Part shown: piece after piece, positions 11,101-24,466 of the stretch | Numbering within the stretch: the stretch's first letter is position 1 | Layout of the letters: each line of letters starts with the position of its first letter | Assembly (NCBI GenBank): GCA_963082875.1 | Contig: OY720097.1 | Span: 7,882,501-7,946,500 of the forward strand | Direction: 5' to 3' | DNA length: 64,000 nt | Source of the DNA: Corella eumyota | Lineage: Eukaryota > Chordata > Ascidiacea > Phlebobranchia > Corellidae | Position numbers and translations under genes: made by a program | The notes under the pieces: generated by a model | What the model was told of the DNA's origin: nothing | The model's database searches: none | What the model saw: the letters and a program-made list of their open reading frames with translations, nothing else

Positions 11101-14100
11101 CCAATATTATCCTTGGTCATTACTCGGTTCAACATATCTTGCGATCCTTCGTTGTTCAACATTGCTACCTGGTTGAACTCCACCAAATATTCCTTAACCA
11201 AAGTAAATCTAAAATCAAAGCAAAAATTAAACGTGTTATCAAGGTGCTATTTATAGTGTCCAGTTGCGTAAATAAAAATCTTAAAATTTACCAGAAAAGG
11301 AGGTTTGGCAGATAACATGACAAAATACATCTCTTAGAAAACACAAAAGCTTTTTTGCAATAATAATATTAACAAACTTTTGTGTCTTTTTTTGATAAAT
11401 ACTTAAGCCAAAATTTTAGTTACATGAACTATCAACAATTTACATCATGTTTGCTAAGTAAGGTAACCATTTCCACATACTAATCTAGTTCAACGGACAA
11501 TAAATTCATTAAGTTGTAAAAAACTTAAATATCACTGACTTTGAGAATTTCCAAAAAATTGCACAACCATCAACATGTTGCCTGTCATCTTCCGCCATTG
11601 TTTTTGCCCTTGATTTTGGACTGAAAATCCCGTTGTAGCCGGCGTGCTTCATTTCGGGCAAAAAAAATGCATGATATTCACATGTTTCTACCTCCTATTT
11701 ATTTAAAATAAAAAAGGTTTCAATAAAAAATATATATTTTAAAGCCTAAACAGTAAAAACTACTTGAAAATAATTGGAAAAGTTATAAAAGGTTTTTTTT
11801 AAAACAAGTAAAAAGTGTTTTTTGTTTTAACTGAAGCAATAATGCATGTATATAATATTTAAATCAATACATTGTGATAACATAATAAAAAATTTGCAAG
11901 CCTTGCATATTGCTGTGTAAGACCTGATTTAGTATAACATGGAGAATAAAAATACCATAAGTCAATATATGCCAATATGACTGTTTTAAAAAAATCAATA
12001 AAAAAATAGTGTACCTGTAAAGCAACGATATCTGCACTGTAGTATAAGATTTCTCTCATGATGACCTTTCTTCTGTATTCCCAGTTCAATGCCCATGGTG
12101 GACAATAACCATACAACTACAAAATTAATTTTGGGTTGAAAATTTTTTAATTTGTTAGAAAATTCAAAACCATTTAGGCACAGGGGTTCTTTTGTGTGTA
12201 CAATACTAAAATAAAGAGTACTATACAGAAACCATACAGCTAGGAATTTGTATATAAAAACTTTACTTCCTTATTTAGGCTTAAATTTAGCTTCCTAGAA
12301 ATTTCTTTTAAAGATTTATGATAACCAAATAAAAGCACATTACATGTATATATATTTATGTACTAGGACTTTCAACATTTTATTTTTTTAAAACTGATAA
12401 CAACAATTAAGCTTAACAAATTTTAAAGACGCTAACTAAATAAAAAGTTATCTAATTCCTTGTTGTTGGTGGTTTTTTTTATAGTCTAAGATTCATCAAT
12501 AATACCCTTTTGCACTGCAAACCCATTTTAATTAACTTTATTTTAAAAATTTAATTGCAGGGTACGAAATAACGTATAAAAAACGATTCGCTAAAAATGA
12601 GGTCGCATTATTAGAGTAATTATTAGGTTCAAGTCATAATCTTCGTTTTTTTGTAACACTTGACGCGTTGCATGGCATTTTTAAAATGTAACGTATTGTT
12701 AAACAATCGTTAGGAATATTTTGCATGAAAAACGAGACATTTTTAATTCTTTTAATTGCGCAACAACTGAACGATCTCGGGAGCGAAATTTACGTATTGT
12801 CAAAACATAGAAAGTTATTGTTATTAAATGCCCTATAGTAACCTACATTTACGCAGGATTATGATGATGTAATTAAATTAGTGTAAAACCGGTGTAAAAT
12901 AGATCGTAAAAATATACACGAGAGTTTTATCACTGCCTGAACCTTTTTTGGTTGATTCGCTATTTCTAATATATTTGTAAAAAACGATTCGCTAATTTTA
13001 AAAAACGATTCGCTTTTAGCGAATAGCGACCCGTTATTTCGTTCCCTGAATTGCCAACAAAAATTGACATCAGCTGTCTGCATATACGATAATCTGCATC
13101 ATCAAATCACTATTAAATTAATAATGGATCAATTTACTTGTTTATTACGAAACAAAACCTGACATTCATTATCACTGATCATAACATTACAAGCAGGGAG
13201 TAATACAAGCATAATTGATTCAGCATCTGCAATCATTAGTGAAAATGGTGGGATAATTGCTGCTTTGAAATCAATTATTTATTATGGTTTAGAATTTTGC
13301 ACTCATTTTCTTGATTTTAGATATTTTAAAATTATTGTACTTAAAAAAATATTGACAAATTTTATTTAAATTGTTTGCTAAAACTATTATATTTACTTAA
13401 AGTGCTTTTAACTGGCTACGCTTTCTTGGCAATTTTACTTTAATAATCATAGGATATATTTTATATTTCTTTCTAATACACTATATGAAATGGTGCTTAA
13501 TGAACAATATATATGTCCAATTTATAGGCCTACAAAATAAATAAAACAGCCATTTGAGGCATGCGGATAAGTTTTGCCAGAACAAATTAGTTGAGAGTTG
13601 CAACCATATTAAAATAATTTAAATCCAAAATACAGAGCAGGCTATCGCCTAGTAACAATAATAACACTTAACCACATTCTGTAACCACTGTAGTCAAAGT
13701 TATGATTCAAAATCATATTGTAATTAAATTTAACTATTATACAAAACCACATTTTATTATACAAAATCTATTTCAGTAAACATTTTATCTTAACCAACCA
13801 ACTATCTTGCAAAAATTTTTAATTAAAAATACTTTTTACATGAATTCTAAAAACATTAGTTTACCTGTCGAGTAGCATACTTGTCGCACAAGACGTTGTA
13901 TCCCATAACGGAGAAGATGGCGGTAGGTTGGGTTCGGTTGGGGTGAGAAGTATGGACCCAGTCTCTTTCTGGGGGCTCGGGGGTTGTAACTTTGGGTAAA
14001 AAAAACACACTTAGCTTTATGTTTATGAGAATATTATTATACTACTTTATTTAAATTATTATGCTTTGAAGTACATTCATTACCACTACACATATTGGAT

Positions 14101-17100
14101 GTTAACCATTAATTGACGAGTATTTTTTTTAATGAAACACATATACCAAAAAGAGATAAAACAAACTAATTTTAAACAAAAACAATAGATTATCACATTG
14201 TCATTAAACAATAAACAACATAAACATGATTTTCAATGTTTTTGTTTATATTTTGCCTATTAATTATTCCACAAGAGATTGATAAACAAACCAGGTAAGT
14301 TGTCAAGTAAGTAGGTGAGAAGTCGAACTATTCCATTTTTATGCAAATTTAAGATTTCTTGTTGCAGGGGATTGCCATTTAAACCAAGAAGTTGAAGTTG
14401 AAAGAGTTTACCGATCTCGTATGGAAGTGAACGAAGGCCATTGTGATTAAGCATAAGCTCCCTGAGAATATAAAATTAATTTTAAAAATCTAAAAAATAA
14501 ATTTGCCTATATTTTTTTATTAGAAGTTTTTTTGTGTTTTTTTCTGATAAATTTATTCTCGTCATGAGAAGAAGGACTACATTGCTAAACAAAGAGCATG
14601 GAAGTAAGGATCGAACCAACGACCTCATGTTGTGAAGTCAAGTGTTTTACCCACTTGGCCACCAGTGTTAAAACAATAAAGTTAAACATTTAACCTTTAA
14701 AGAAGAAATAAAAATAAGAAGCTGTTTACAACATTTTGCAAAAAATGACAACAACAAAAAACCTTATTGGAATATTCCAATTATAGCAGGTAATCATAAT
14801 AGCCTAGGGGTTACATTTTACCAAGAACACCAAAAAAAAGTCAACATAACCAATCCCATAATTTTAAACCATTCATTATATAACTAATTCAACTATGAGT
14901 ATTTAAATAAAATTATTTTAATACCATTTTTTTTAATTTACAATTAAAAAAAAAATTATTTTAAAGTTTGTATGACTTATTGAAAATAAATTATTTGAGC
15001 ATCAAGTTTAAAATTATAGTACACCTATGCCCAATTTAAATTAAAAAAGTCAATTGTAGTTATATTGCAATACTTAAACCTGACACATTTAAAAATCAAT
15101 AAATTAAAAACCAATGTGTATTTATTTATAAATTCAAATCACATAGTCATTAATAAAATTTGCTTAAAACAAAATTTGTATTTAAACTAATTTCAAGAAG
15201 TTTAATTTAACTTAAATTAAATGTAAGACTTTGGACGAAAAATGAATAATAAAGGCTCTGTTTTATATAATATATTTAACTCCCAAATAAAAGTGATAAA
15301 ACTTTAGTATATATATTATAAATCATGAACTTGGGTATAGCTTTTCAAAGCACTTTGCAGTAAATTTTCCAAGTAAAAATGTCATTCATGTGTGAAAAAA
15401 TTTAAAAAAATAATTTACCAAAGTAAAAATTGAAATGTAGCTAATACAAAACACATTCCTAAACGAATCAAAATATAGAAAAATTAATTTCTTTAAAGGA
15501 AGTTAAAATATTTATAAATCCGCTGCAAACGAAAATCGTGTATCAACTAAAAAATGGCGTTTCTTGTGTTTTGAGGGGTAGGCTAGTAAAATAATATGCT
15601 GCTGCATTCGTCATGTCAGCAACATTACGACAGTAAAACCCAGTCATATCACGTTAAAATTTCAGCGTAAATTATTAGTTGTTGACGTAAGTCTATTGAA
15701 CCGTACTTAAATAATTAAATAATAATCGGTATATAACATACCTTGCGTAACGATTCTGTCATGCTATTAAAATAAATTTACTGTTTTTGATTGTTCACAC
15801 AGTAAATTAACCAGTTTTCAGAGTGGCTATTGCGATAAGATAACGCGTACGTGCTATCTTTTTGCTGAAATCTATTTGGTCGGCGCTTAATCTCGAATTG
15901 TGTGACGTCAACGAAAACAAATACCCAAGATCGTTTCGCCGAGCGATTTTCAACGACACAAAGAAATGTCAAAAGGAGAAAAACAGTCGAGCGACAGAAA
16001 AAATAAGAGAAGTCACTTGTTTAGCGAATCAAATTAACACAGCCCCCCCCCCCCGTTTTTTTCTGGTAAAGGTATCATTACATTTACAGTGCACACACAC
16101 ATATTATTACTGAAATAAATTTCATTTTATTACTCGTTAACAATAAAAGGACCGGCAACAGCCAACCAAACAGACAAACAGATCCCAACTGACGACATTT
16201 TTCGATTTGTGGCACCACATATTCAAAGTTTTTTACAAAGGACGAGAAACATGTTATTTAAACCTACAAGTTATTTTTAGCGCAAGCACGTTTTTTTAAA
16301 TAGAATCCGTTATTGCTTGAACCATAAATCCAAATCATTTAATTTTTTTCGATTTTTAAGCGGTGATTATCCTAGTCCAACATTAAAAGAGAAAATCGTG
16401 CAGGAAATAATGATGAAGCATACGTAAGAGCAAAACAAAACGGGAATAACAACAATATTGCTTAAACATAATACTAAAACAGGATTTAATTGTCACGATT
16501 CCATTCAAATAAGCGCGTTTGCAACCGGTTAAAACTACAAATTATCTAAAACGTCATTGCTAAAATGGTGGACAGTATACATATTTTGAATATGTAAAGA
16601 AAATTAAACACATCCATGCTGTCTGGTGGATAGTTAACTATAGTTAACTTAACACATAAGTCTTTAAATATGGTTTGACCTTATAAATTTATTAATTTAC
16701 TAGCAGATCGGGTGGTGGTAAGACTGCTGCCTGGCAATTAAGAAATGCTACATTAATGAAAACTTTATCTGGCTAATTTAAATACAAATTACAGAAGTTT
16801 TATACAGTTACACTTAGCTGGTTTTTGGCGATAAATACTTTGCGCAAAAAGCAATTTTGGTAAGCATAAGCACAGTCCATATAGCTAATACATACGCCAC
16901 ACTTTTAAAAAAAGAAATTCTGAAAAACTAAATGCATAAAGTGATTAAATTCTAAAAATAATCAACTACTATTCATTCACCTGAGTTTAATAAGGTCACC
17001 AAGTTCGGCGGGCAGACTGCGGAGTTTGTTGGAAGACAGATCGAGGGTGGTTAGGTTGTGGAGTTTGCTGATATCGGGGGGAATGCGAGATAGTTGGTTG

Positions 17101-17681
17101 TCGTTTAAAAACAATGAGGTCAGATGAGACAACTGCCAGAGCGCTGGTGACAAGTTTCGAATGGTGCCTGATAGAAAAATTTATATATAAAATGGATTAA
17201 AAATATAGTTTTAAATGCTTAAACACTAAATTGCAATTTTTCAAGTAGTGTAGCTAGGTCAATGGTAGCAATTTGTCCCCAAAATAACCCAAATATAAAA
17301 ACGGACAAAAATGTACAATCTGACTTTAAAACAGTCCAATAAAATCTAATTAAAAAGAAAGATTTATACAAAGCCTTACAACGAATTAAAATGACTATTA
17401 AACTTTTTTGTTTAGTTTATTTAGCTTTTTAAACACCATTTTTTATCAAAACCGTTTTGCAACACGGCACTTCAAACGATATTCTCAGACAAGGCTGGGA
17501 AATGTTGATTATTTTATTATCATACATCTGTTTGAATTCAGGATAAGAATACTGATATTTGATACTTACCGGTAATTTCCAATTCATCCCATCGTGTTTG
17601 TTTTCCTGATTTGGCATCCTCTTGGCTCATAATAATTGTTTTTCGGCGACCACTGCGGTGTTTAACCTCATCATTAGGCAT
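8147..17681 (-). CDS. CNOT6: CCR4-NOT transcription complex subunit 6 (deadenylase)
   Basis: Poly(A)-specific 3'-5' exoribonuclease of the CCR4-NOT complex, shortening mRNA tails in the cytoplasm. Twelve coding exons, high to low: 17681-17570, 17167-16981, 14461-14292, 13989-13865, 12116-12015, 11694-11540, 11208-11054, 10708-10630, 9906-9740, 9250-9117, 8882-8781, 8644-8147; 661 residues. An N-terminal segment with TIIMSQEDAKSGKQTRWDEL is followed by leucine-rich repeats (residues ~40-155, e.g. LDLSSNKLRSLPAELG), which bind the CNOT1 scaffold through CAF1. The endonuclease/exonuclease/phosphatase domain follows: FSVMGYNVLCDKYATRQLYG, the catalytic Glu in LQEVET, NAHMHWDPEF, Asp and Asn in LCGDFNSLPDSG, and Asp-His in IPSDH. 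All key residues are present. The last ~109 residues form an unusual Asn/Gly/Gln/Met-rich tail absent from the vertebrate proteins. The start codon was chosen because upstream homology ends there; non-coding 5' exons were not sought. Confidence 0.95.
12558..13048. mobile_element. Non-autonomous DNA transposon (MITE) with CAGGG/CCCTG ends
   Basis: Lies in the CNOT6 intron between 12117 and 13864. The left end CAGGGTACGAAATAACG and the right end CGTTATTTCGTTCCCTG are near-perfect terminal inverted repeats of 17 bases. Both are flanked by AATTG (left) and AATTG (right), a probable target duplication. The subterminal motif AAAAACGATTCGCT occurs once near the left end and twice near the right end. 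The CAGGG start is typical of hAT-like TIRs, though hAT elements usually make 8-base duplications and only 5 bases match here. The ~490-base length and lack of a transposase frame mark it as non-autonomous. Confidence 0.8.
14548..14670 (-). mobile_element. tRNA-derived SINE fragment
   Basis: On the reverse strand this reads like a degenerate tRNA: TGGCCAAGTGGGTAAAACAC resembles an A box region and GGTTCGATCCTTAC is a near-consensus B box. The downstream part ends in a TTATTCTCG...ATGAGAAG segment that recurs in the SINE at 24640-24905. Located in an intron of CNOT6. Confidence 0.65.
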
Positions 17682-17690
17682 CGGTAATAG

Positions 17691-18933
17691 CTAAAAAAAA
17701 ATTAAATTTTTTTAGAAATTTTAAAACTTCAAATTAAAAAAATTTTTAACATATTGTAAGTACTTGGTTGCTAACTTACATGGACCTGCAGCTGCCGGGC
17801 AAGATTTTTTGTTTTACTTAAGTCCCATAAATTAAAATAAATAATGCAACAATGTCACTGCAGGGCTTTTTAATTACAATAACTAGCCACTAAATTAAAT
17901 TCTACAAAGATAATGCGTTAGTTCATGAATTATTAGGGTCAGCAAGAACAATAAACATTTTTATTATGTCTGTCTATTAATAAAACGTCAAATAAAATTT
18001 TGACCTCGAGAAGAAGGAAATTAATCAATACATTTAGTTAAAAATAAAAGCAATTGAAAAAAAGAGTCAGGTTAGTTAAGGTTGAACAATTTTAAATGAT
18101 ACTTCTAGCAGCTCTCGAGTAACTAGATTTAAACTCAAAACAAGTGCATTTTTTAAAAACATTTATTAAAAACAAACAAATGCTATCTTAAAATAAAGCT
18201 TTTAGTGCTGGACAAAAGGACATTTAATCAACTTTGTAACAAATTATCTAAAAAACTTTTCTAATAGAAAAAAGCTAGTCCAAGTAATTCGGTTCTGTTT
18301 GTTTAAGTAAAATATAAAAATTATCACTTAATAAACAGACATGCCATGACTTGTCTTTAAGATTTTAAACAAACGTTTAAACTACATAAAGTAAAATAAA
18401 ATAAACAATAAAAGTATAATTATAACCTAAAGAAATTTTAAGATTTATGTGATACTACTTTGCTAACAAAATACCCTGTTCATATCGTTAGCAATAAGAC
18501 AATCATTGGTTGATGCATTTAAGCTAACTAAAAACACCAAGTTTACACTTATTTTTCTTTTATATTCTTTTTACCATCTTTCAATAAAGCAACTTAATAG
18601 TATGCAAAATGTGCCTTTTCTGTACTGGCACAACAACTATCTTTTAATAATATTTTAGTCTTAAATACAGCCCCAGGCGACATAAACAAAAAAAGTCAAT
18701 TGACATTACACAACTTTGTGTTCTATACAAAACATAATTATGTGTTTAAAATTATTGGTAACAATCAATTATTTCACTTGCTTAAAATTTAAGACCCAAG
18801 CTATTTCAATTTAAATTAATAAAAGGTCCTCGTTTCCAACGTAAAACATTTTAACTCCATTATAACAGTAGGCCTATATATATATAATGTATAATTTAAA
18901 CTTATAAAACAATAAATTTTATAAAACAGCCAT

Positions 18934-18965
<32 letters not shown>

Positions 18966-20667
18966 GCCTACATAAACATGATAGTTTTTATTTTAATTTT
19001 TACTTTTAAACCTAGATTTGAAAGTTAATAATTTGTTTTTTCTGCAAATAATGATTCAACCAAAAATACTTAACTAACTGACTTGATTTATCACACCAAA
19101 CAAATTCTTACTTATTAAACAAATCATACAAAGTTTTTACTACCCAAAAAAAGTTATTTTACCAACCTAGATATTGACCTAGCTGAATAACAGATCCCTT
19201 GAATTGAGTATAACTAATTTAAACATTAAGATGAGTTTTATAAGTATGATTAAATATTTTATAAGCTACAAAGTCTAAAATCGTCAATTTCATTGTTTAT
19301 ACAGTTTTAGTAGTATATGCAAATTGTCTTAATTTGACCAAACTACTTCTTGTAACAAAATCAATTGATCTTTACGTGAAAATTTAAGTTTAACCACAGT
19401 CATACAGTCATACAATACAAATTGACTAAAACCCCTAAAATACTATTTAAAATGGATTAATTAAATCTCCTTATTATGTTTTTAGCTAAATTAAATTGTA
19501 CGTTATGACAAATTAAAAATCTGGTCTGTCGGTCAACAGGTTGGTTAACGTTTTAGTAAAGCTATACTACAAAAAAAGTCAAGACAAAATAAAAAAAGTT
19601 ACAATTAAAAGGCTAACCTGCATTCAAAGCCCAAGTTACAATAAAGATGTTGAATTCTTATTTTTAAATCCTGGTTCAAAAGTGCGTTCGTGAGTTTCCT
19701 TAGGTCCGTATGCTAGCAATTTCTGTAAAATAAATCCTGATCGAACTCAAATACGTTTTTGTTCTGCCGTAAAATAATAAAATAGCAATTTCATTTTCTT
19801 TTACAAAAATACTGACATCGAGCGTACAAAAAAATAATAAAAATGTTTTGTCACAAATATCCAAAGGTGGTCTTAAAAACTGATTATAGATGAATATTTT
19901 AAATTTTTCAAACAAATATATTTTAAATATATTTGAAGTAATCCATATTCACAAAGCTAGTGTTCAACTAACTTAGAAAAACTGTTTTTTGTTCTTAGCT
20001 TTTTTTTAATTTAACTTACGATTACCATTTAATAGGTCAATAAGATATGTTTATTAAAGACCTAAGTAAAATAGTTTTCATTATTTTTTATAAAAAATGA
20101 TTCTTTTACTGTAGAAATTATTTTTTCGGAAAATAAAAGGCACGTGGTCGCTGTCATGGTCTAATAATTTCAATAAGTCTTGTATACAAAATACGTCATA
20201 ATAAGTAGTACAGCAACAATTCCCACAAAATGACAAACGGTGTCGTAGTTTTTTTCGTAGAATTTTACCAATTATACAGTGAGGGTAGGGTGTGTGCGTT
20301 TATTTAAATGTATTTATACAACAAATAAATATTTATATCTAATTTTAAAATTCATTTATTAGTTATACTACATTAAAACATACTAAGCGCATATGCAACA
20401 TAACGTGGATTGTTGCAAATATGCAAATATCCGAGTATTCAAGGTCAAATCAACCGAACAACTAATTTTTTTTCTTCGTTTATTTAAAAAAAAACAACTG
20501 GTAAGAATAAGATTGTTATTAAATTGCATTGTTAGATTGTCTTTGGGTTAAGTTTAGAGTTAGTCACATTTTAGTCTACTATTTTAGTTATCTTGTGAAT
20601 ATCGATTAAACTCATGTATATTGTACTTAACATCAAACTCTTAAAGGTTGAAACTAATTAGGCAAAA
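17691..20667. other. Intergenic region between divergent CNOT6 and UCHL5
   Basis: AT-rich DNA separating divergent starts. It contains an (AT)n tract at about 18931-18965 with smaller TATATA runs nearby. Non-coding 5' exons of CNOT6 may be here, since an acceptor-like AG directly precedes its first coding exon at 17690, but I cannot place them. No protein-like frame seen. Confidence 0.55.
18931..18965. repeat. AT dinucleotide microsatellite
   Basis: An almost uninterrupted TA/AT run, with shorter TATATA tracts about 50 bases to the left. Likely length-variable between individuals. Confidence 0.85.
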
Positions 20668-21943
20668 ATGAGTGGGGCGGGTGAATGGTGTTTAATAGAA
20701 AGCGACCCTGGTGTTTTTACCGATTTGATCAAGGACTTTGGCGTTAAAGGTGTTCAAGTGGAGGAAATATTCAGCTTGGATGACGAGAGTTTTGCCAATA
20801 TCGAGCCTGTTCACGGCTTGATATTTTTGTTTAAATATGTGGAAGATGAATCACCCGCAGGGAAATTAGTAGACGATGACATGCTTGATGATATCTTTTT
20901 TGCAAAGCAAGTTATTACAAATGCATGTGCCACCCAAGCAATCGTAAGTGTGTTACTTAATGCAAGACACCCTGATGTCAATTTGGGCAGCACCTTACAA
21001 GACTTCAAAGATTTTACATGTAACTTTGATTCATCAATGAAGGGTCTGGCCCTAAGTAATTCCAGTGTAATAAGACAAGTTCATAATAGTTTTTCAAGGC
21101 AGCAAGTATTCGAATATGATGAACATCATTCGAAAAGTGATGAAGCTTTTCACTTTATTGGATACGTTCCAATGTTTGGAAAATTATATGAACTGGATGG
21201 TTTAAAATCTGCTCCAATTGATCATGGAAAAATTACAACTAATACTTGGTTACAATTTGTAAGGTAATTCAGAAAAATCCTATTCAATAAAAGATTTGGT
21301 TGGTAATAAGGGTTTGCTAGATAACAAGGGTTTGCTAGAGTAATTTAAAAAATTTATAAAATGCTTTATTTTTTGCAGGCCTGTAATAGAAAAAAGAATG
21401 GCAAAGTACACTGCTGGGGAAATACGCTTTAATTTAATGGCTTTAGTTGGTGATCGAAAAATTGCACTAGAGAAGAAAATATTGGACCTACAAAATTCTT
21501 TATCAACAATAAATGGTAAAAAATAGGATCAACTTATTTTATTAAAAATGTTAAAATCTTACTCTTTGGATTTAAATTTAAATGAATGTTTATGTATAAC
21601 TTTAGTTTTTGTACTGATAAACTAAACCGATAAAATGTATTCTCGGCTTGGTTGAGTCAGTACCCTACATCACACTTAAATTCACATTAGGATTTCTTCT
21701 TATTTTATAGATGAAGTGGTAGCTAATGAAATAAGATCAAAGATAATGGATTATCAAGATTCCTTAAAAAAGGAAGAAGAGAAAAGAAGAATTTTTAAAG
21801 TTGAAAATATTCGGCGAAAACACAACTATCTTCCATTTATTGTGGAAATGCTAAGAATTTTGGCATCTGACAATAAATTAATGCCCCTAATTGATGAAGC
21901 CAAACTTAAGCTCGCTTCAAAAAACAAAAATAAAAGTAAATAA
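20668..21943 (+). CDS. UCHL5: Ubiquitin C-terminal hydrolase UCHL5/UCH37
   Basis: Cysteine deubiquitinase of the proteasome lid (via ADRM1/RPN13) and the INO80 complex. Three exons: 20668-21263, 21379-21515, 21711-21943; 321 residues against about 329 in human. The peptidase C12 domain fills residues ~6-225. The catalytic set is visible: oxyanion Gln81 and Cys87 in QVITNACATQAI, His162 in AFHFIGYVP, and Asp177 in ELDGL. The crossover loop is the acidic stretch around residues 148-160. The C-terminal helix region (RRKHNYLPFIVEMLRILA) is the ULD domain that docks on RPN13, ending in a Lys/Asn-rich tail. An AG directly before GCAAAAATG at 20661 could be a trans-splice or 5' UTR acceptor. Convergent with MESD. 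Confidence 0.97.
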
Positions 21944-22350
21944 AACTTTTATTGTAAATCACTAAGTAAATTTGACATAATAAACTTTTAATTTAACACC
22001 TGTGGTATGATTATTTTTGGTGCTGTTATCTATTAAATTGTTTTTTTTTGAAATTTCAAATAGAACCTGAATATTTTAAGCAAAATTTTTAATAAATATT
22101 CTATTAAGTAAAGTTCAATTTGTAATTACCGAAACTGCATAATATAATGATTAACACAAGACATGTTATATTAACAAAGTGTATATAAAAGATATAAATT
22201 TAAAGTTACTGTGGTAAGGCAATCATAATGGTTTGTGTATTGCACATTGTTTTAAAAGTTCTAATTCTCTTTAAGCTAAATTATTAATAAACCTAATATA
22301 ACACATAAGGTTTAAACTTTAAGGTGCACATTGCAATTTATGTATGTATG

Positions 22351-23867
22351 TTACAGTTCACTTTTTTTCTTTTGTTTATCAGATTTTGACTTTTTTGTTC
22401 CACCTTTTGTCTTTTTTGTCGAGCTCTTTTTTGGTTTGGAACTAAAAAAACTAAAATTAATAAATGACTTGGTACACAAAATTGTTAGTTGTTCTTTATA
22501 ATAACTTTTATAATTTACTTGCTAGTTATTGAGTACCATAAACTAACACACTGAACACAGTGGCACGAAAGTAATAAAAATGAAAGTTTTCCCTACACAC
22601 AATAGAACAATAAATTTAATATCGCTAATAAAATTTTATTGTATTCAATAAACAAGCAACTAGCTTCCCAATATTACCTTTATATTTCAAAGAGTAAACT
22701 ATATAGCGTCAATTTGGTTTAATGTGTATATTATGTTTAAAACCCCTATGTAAAATATGATGTTTTTTTACCCTTTTCCTGGATAATCCTTTCCTTCGAT
22801 AGTTACAACTTCACACCTTTCCTGTTCTACAAGAAAATCACGAATTTCATAAGCATATGATCCATCTCCAAGCTTTATCAGTATGCGGTTCGGACTTATA
22901 ACAAATCTACAAAATATATATAAAGTGTTACATTAAAAGAAAAAAATATTACTTTAAAGTAAATAGAATAAGAAATAAATACAAATATACACCTCTGTAT
23001 TTCAATATTAGCATTGAACAACATCGATTGCCACAACTCTGTTATTTTTTCTGTTTCAGCTTCAGTTGGATCCCCAGAAATTGTAACAAACATCATCAAT
23101 GTTTTGTGCTTTTTTGACGCTTTCAGTAACTCTTCTGGGTTCGAGGTATCCAACTGTAAAAAAAGACTTGAAAATCCAATTGAAAATAAGACTAATTAAA
23201 TAAGTTAGAAATTTAAAGGTTGTGTGATAAAAATTGATAGAATAGATTAAAAATCAACAAAAATTTAGTTTTATTAAACATTGCTAAAAATCAGTTGATA
23301 GTTCTCTTTTTAAATTTAACCTTAGACATATCTATGGGATTTGAGGGACGCATATGCTCAGGTAAATCTCCTTCGTCTATATCTCCATCCTCCTAAAATA
23401 AAAATTAATACTAAATCAGGTTGATAGTGTTGTGTAGTGGTTAGAAAACACTTTGCTTTACAATGTAAAATCTTAGGTTTAATTCCCATTGCTTCCATGT
23501 TGTATAATGTTGCAAACCGCCAAAGGCAACTTAAAATTGGGTGGGGGTAACTGAAGTTGCCCTATGTAGGTGGACTTTTTTTACATCAAGCATAGAATAA
23601 TAGCAAAAAAACAGTAATTTAGTTATTTAATGTTTTTAACTCTTTCATTAACCTTTTGTAATTCTTTTATTAACCATGACTATTTTAAATTTATAATTAT
23701 TTTAAAAATAATAACTAACCTAACCAAATAACTAGACTTACCAACCACTCTTCGTCCAGTTTATAAATATCGGCATCAGTGAAATCTCTGACGTCCTTTT
23801 TCTTTTTCGCAAAACTTGCATTGGTTATTAAAAAAATTAATATTGAAAAAGTAAGTTTGTATTTCAT
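22351..23867 (-). CDS. MESD: LRP chaperone MESD
   Basis: ER chaperone that folds the beta-propeller/EGF modules of LDL-receptor family proteins such as the Wnt co-receptors LRP5/6. Five exons: 23867-23742, 23392-23321, 23153-22993, 22906-22772, 22441-22351; 194 residues. The signal peptide MKYKLTFSILIFLITNASFA is followed by KKKKDVRDFTDADIYKLDEEW and the acidic EDGDIDEGDLPEH segment. The conserved core is KKHKTLMMFVTISGDPTEAE...LFNANIEIQRFVISPNRILI...GSYAYEIRDFLVEQERCEVV. The tail is strongly Lys-rich and ends KSEL, a KDEL-type retrieval signal (REDL in mammals). An in-frame ATG lies upstream at 23948, but the chosen one gives a clean signal peptide. Intron 2 carries a SINE. Confidence 0.96.
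23415..23580 (+). mobile_element. tRNA-derived SINE in an intron of MESD
   Basis: GTGTAGTGGTTAGAAAAC looks like a tRNA A-box region and AGGTTTAATTCCC like a diverged B box about 40 bases downstream. A non-tRNA body follows (CAAACCGCCAAAGGCAACTTA), whose complement TAAGTTGCC-type motif also occurs in the two SINEs at 24640 and 50262. Orientation is opposite to MESD. Confidence 0.6.
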
Positions 23868-24466
23868 TATGATTAACTTCAGTAAACTTCTATACAAAAT
23901 GAAAATAGTATTTACTATGCTACGCTTCAAAAAGTATTTATGTTTCACAAAGCCACGTGTCCCTAAGCCAATCCTATCTGCTTGCTTACAAATAAATCTT
24001 GATGCTTAAATCCGAATAAAGTTTAAGTTTGTTTTGATTTTAGAAGTATATCCATGGTAATCGCAACCAGACAGGTATAAAAATAAAACATTCCTTTTTT
24101 ATTTAAAACAATTAAATTGATACTTATAAAATTATAAATTGTACTTTTTCCTGTTTTAATAAAATATTTGATTTAAAAGACAAATCTTTATATTAAATAT
24201 ATATCTATGAATTTAACGTATTTGTTTTGAATTTGTACAGGGGATTTACCTATTTTAAACAATGGAAGTATAGCTTTATTGTGACTACACAGGCAACAAC
24301 GGCTTGGTTTTTTAACTCCACGTTGATTTATATTAATTTTTGCAAAAATATTGGTTTATCTGATATAACTCTTTTTTAATACTTTCTATATTCTTGCTTT
24401 ACTTGTTTCCCTATTTCAGGTATTAGGTTGTATTGCATGATCAAAAAAATATTAAAATAATGCGAA
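23868..24466. other. Divergent promoter region between MESD and the unnamed block A
   Basis: About 600 AT-rich bases between two head-to-head starts. No TATA box in a convincing position and no other motif I can support. Short open frames here are not protein-like. Confidence 0.45.

Noticed and set aside
12859-13083. 74-codon minus frame in the CNOT6 intron
   Set aside because: It lies largely inside the MITE and covers its inverted end.
14590-14670. Possible functional tRNA gene
   Set aside because: A/B boxes are present but the acceptor stem and cloverleaf do not pair; it is part of a SINE.
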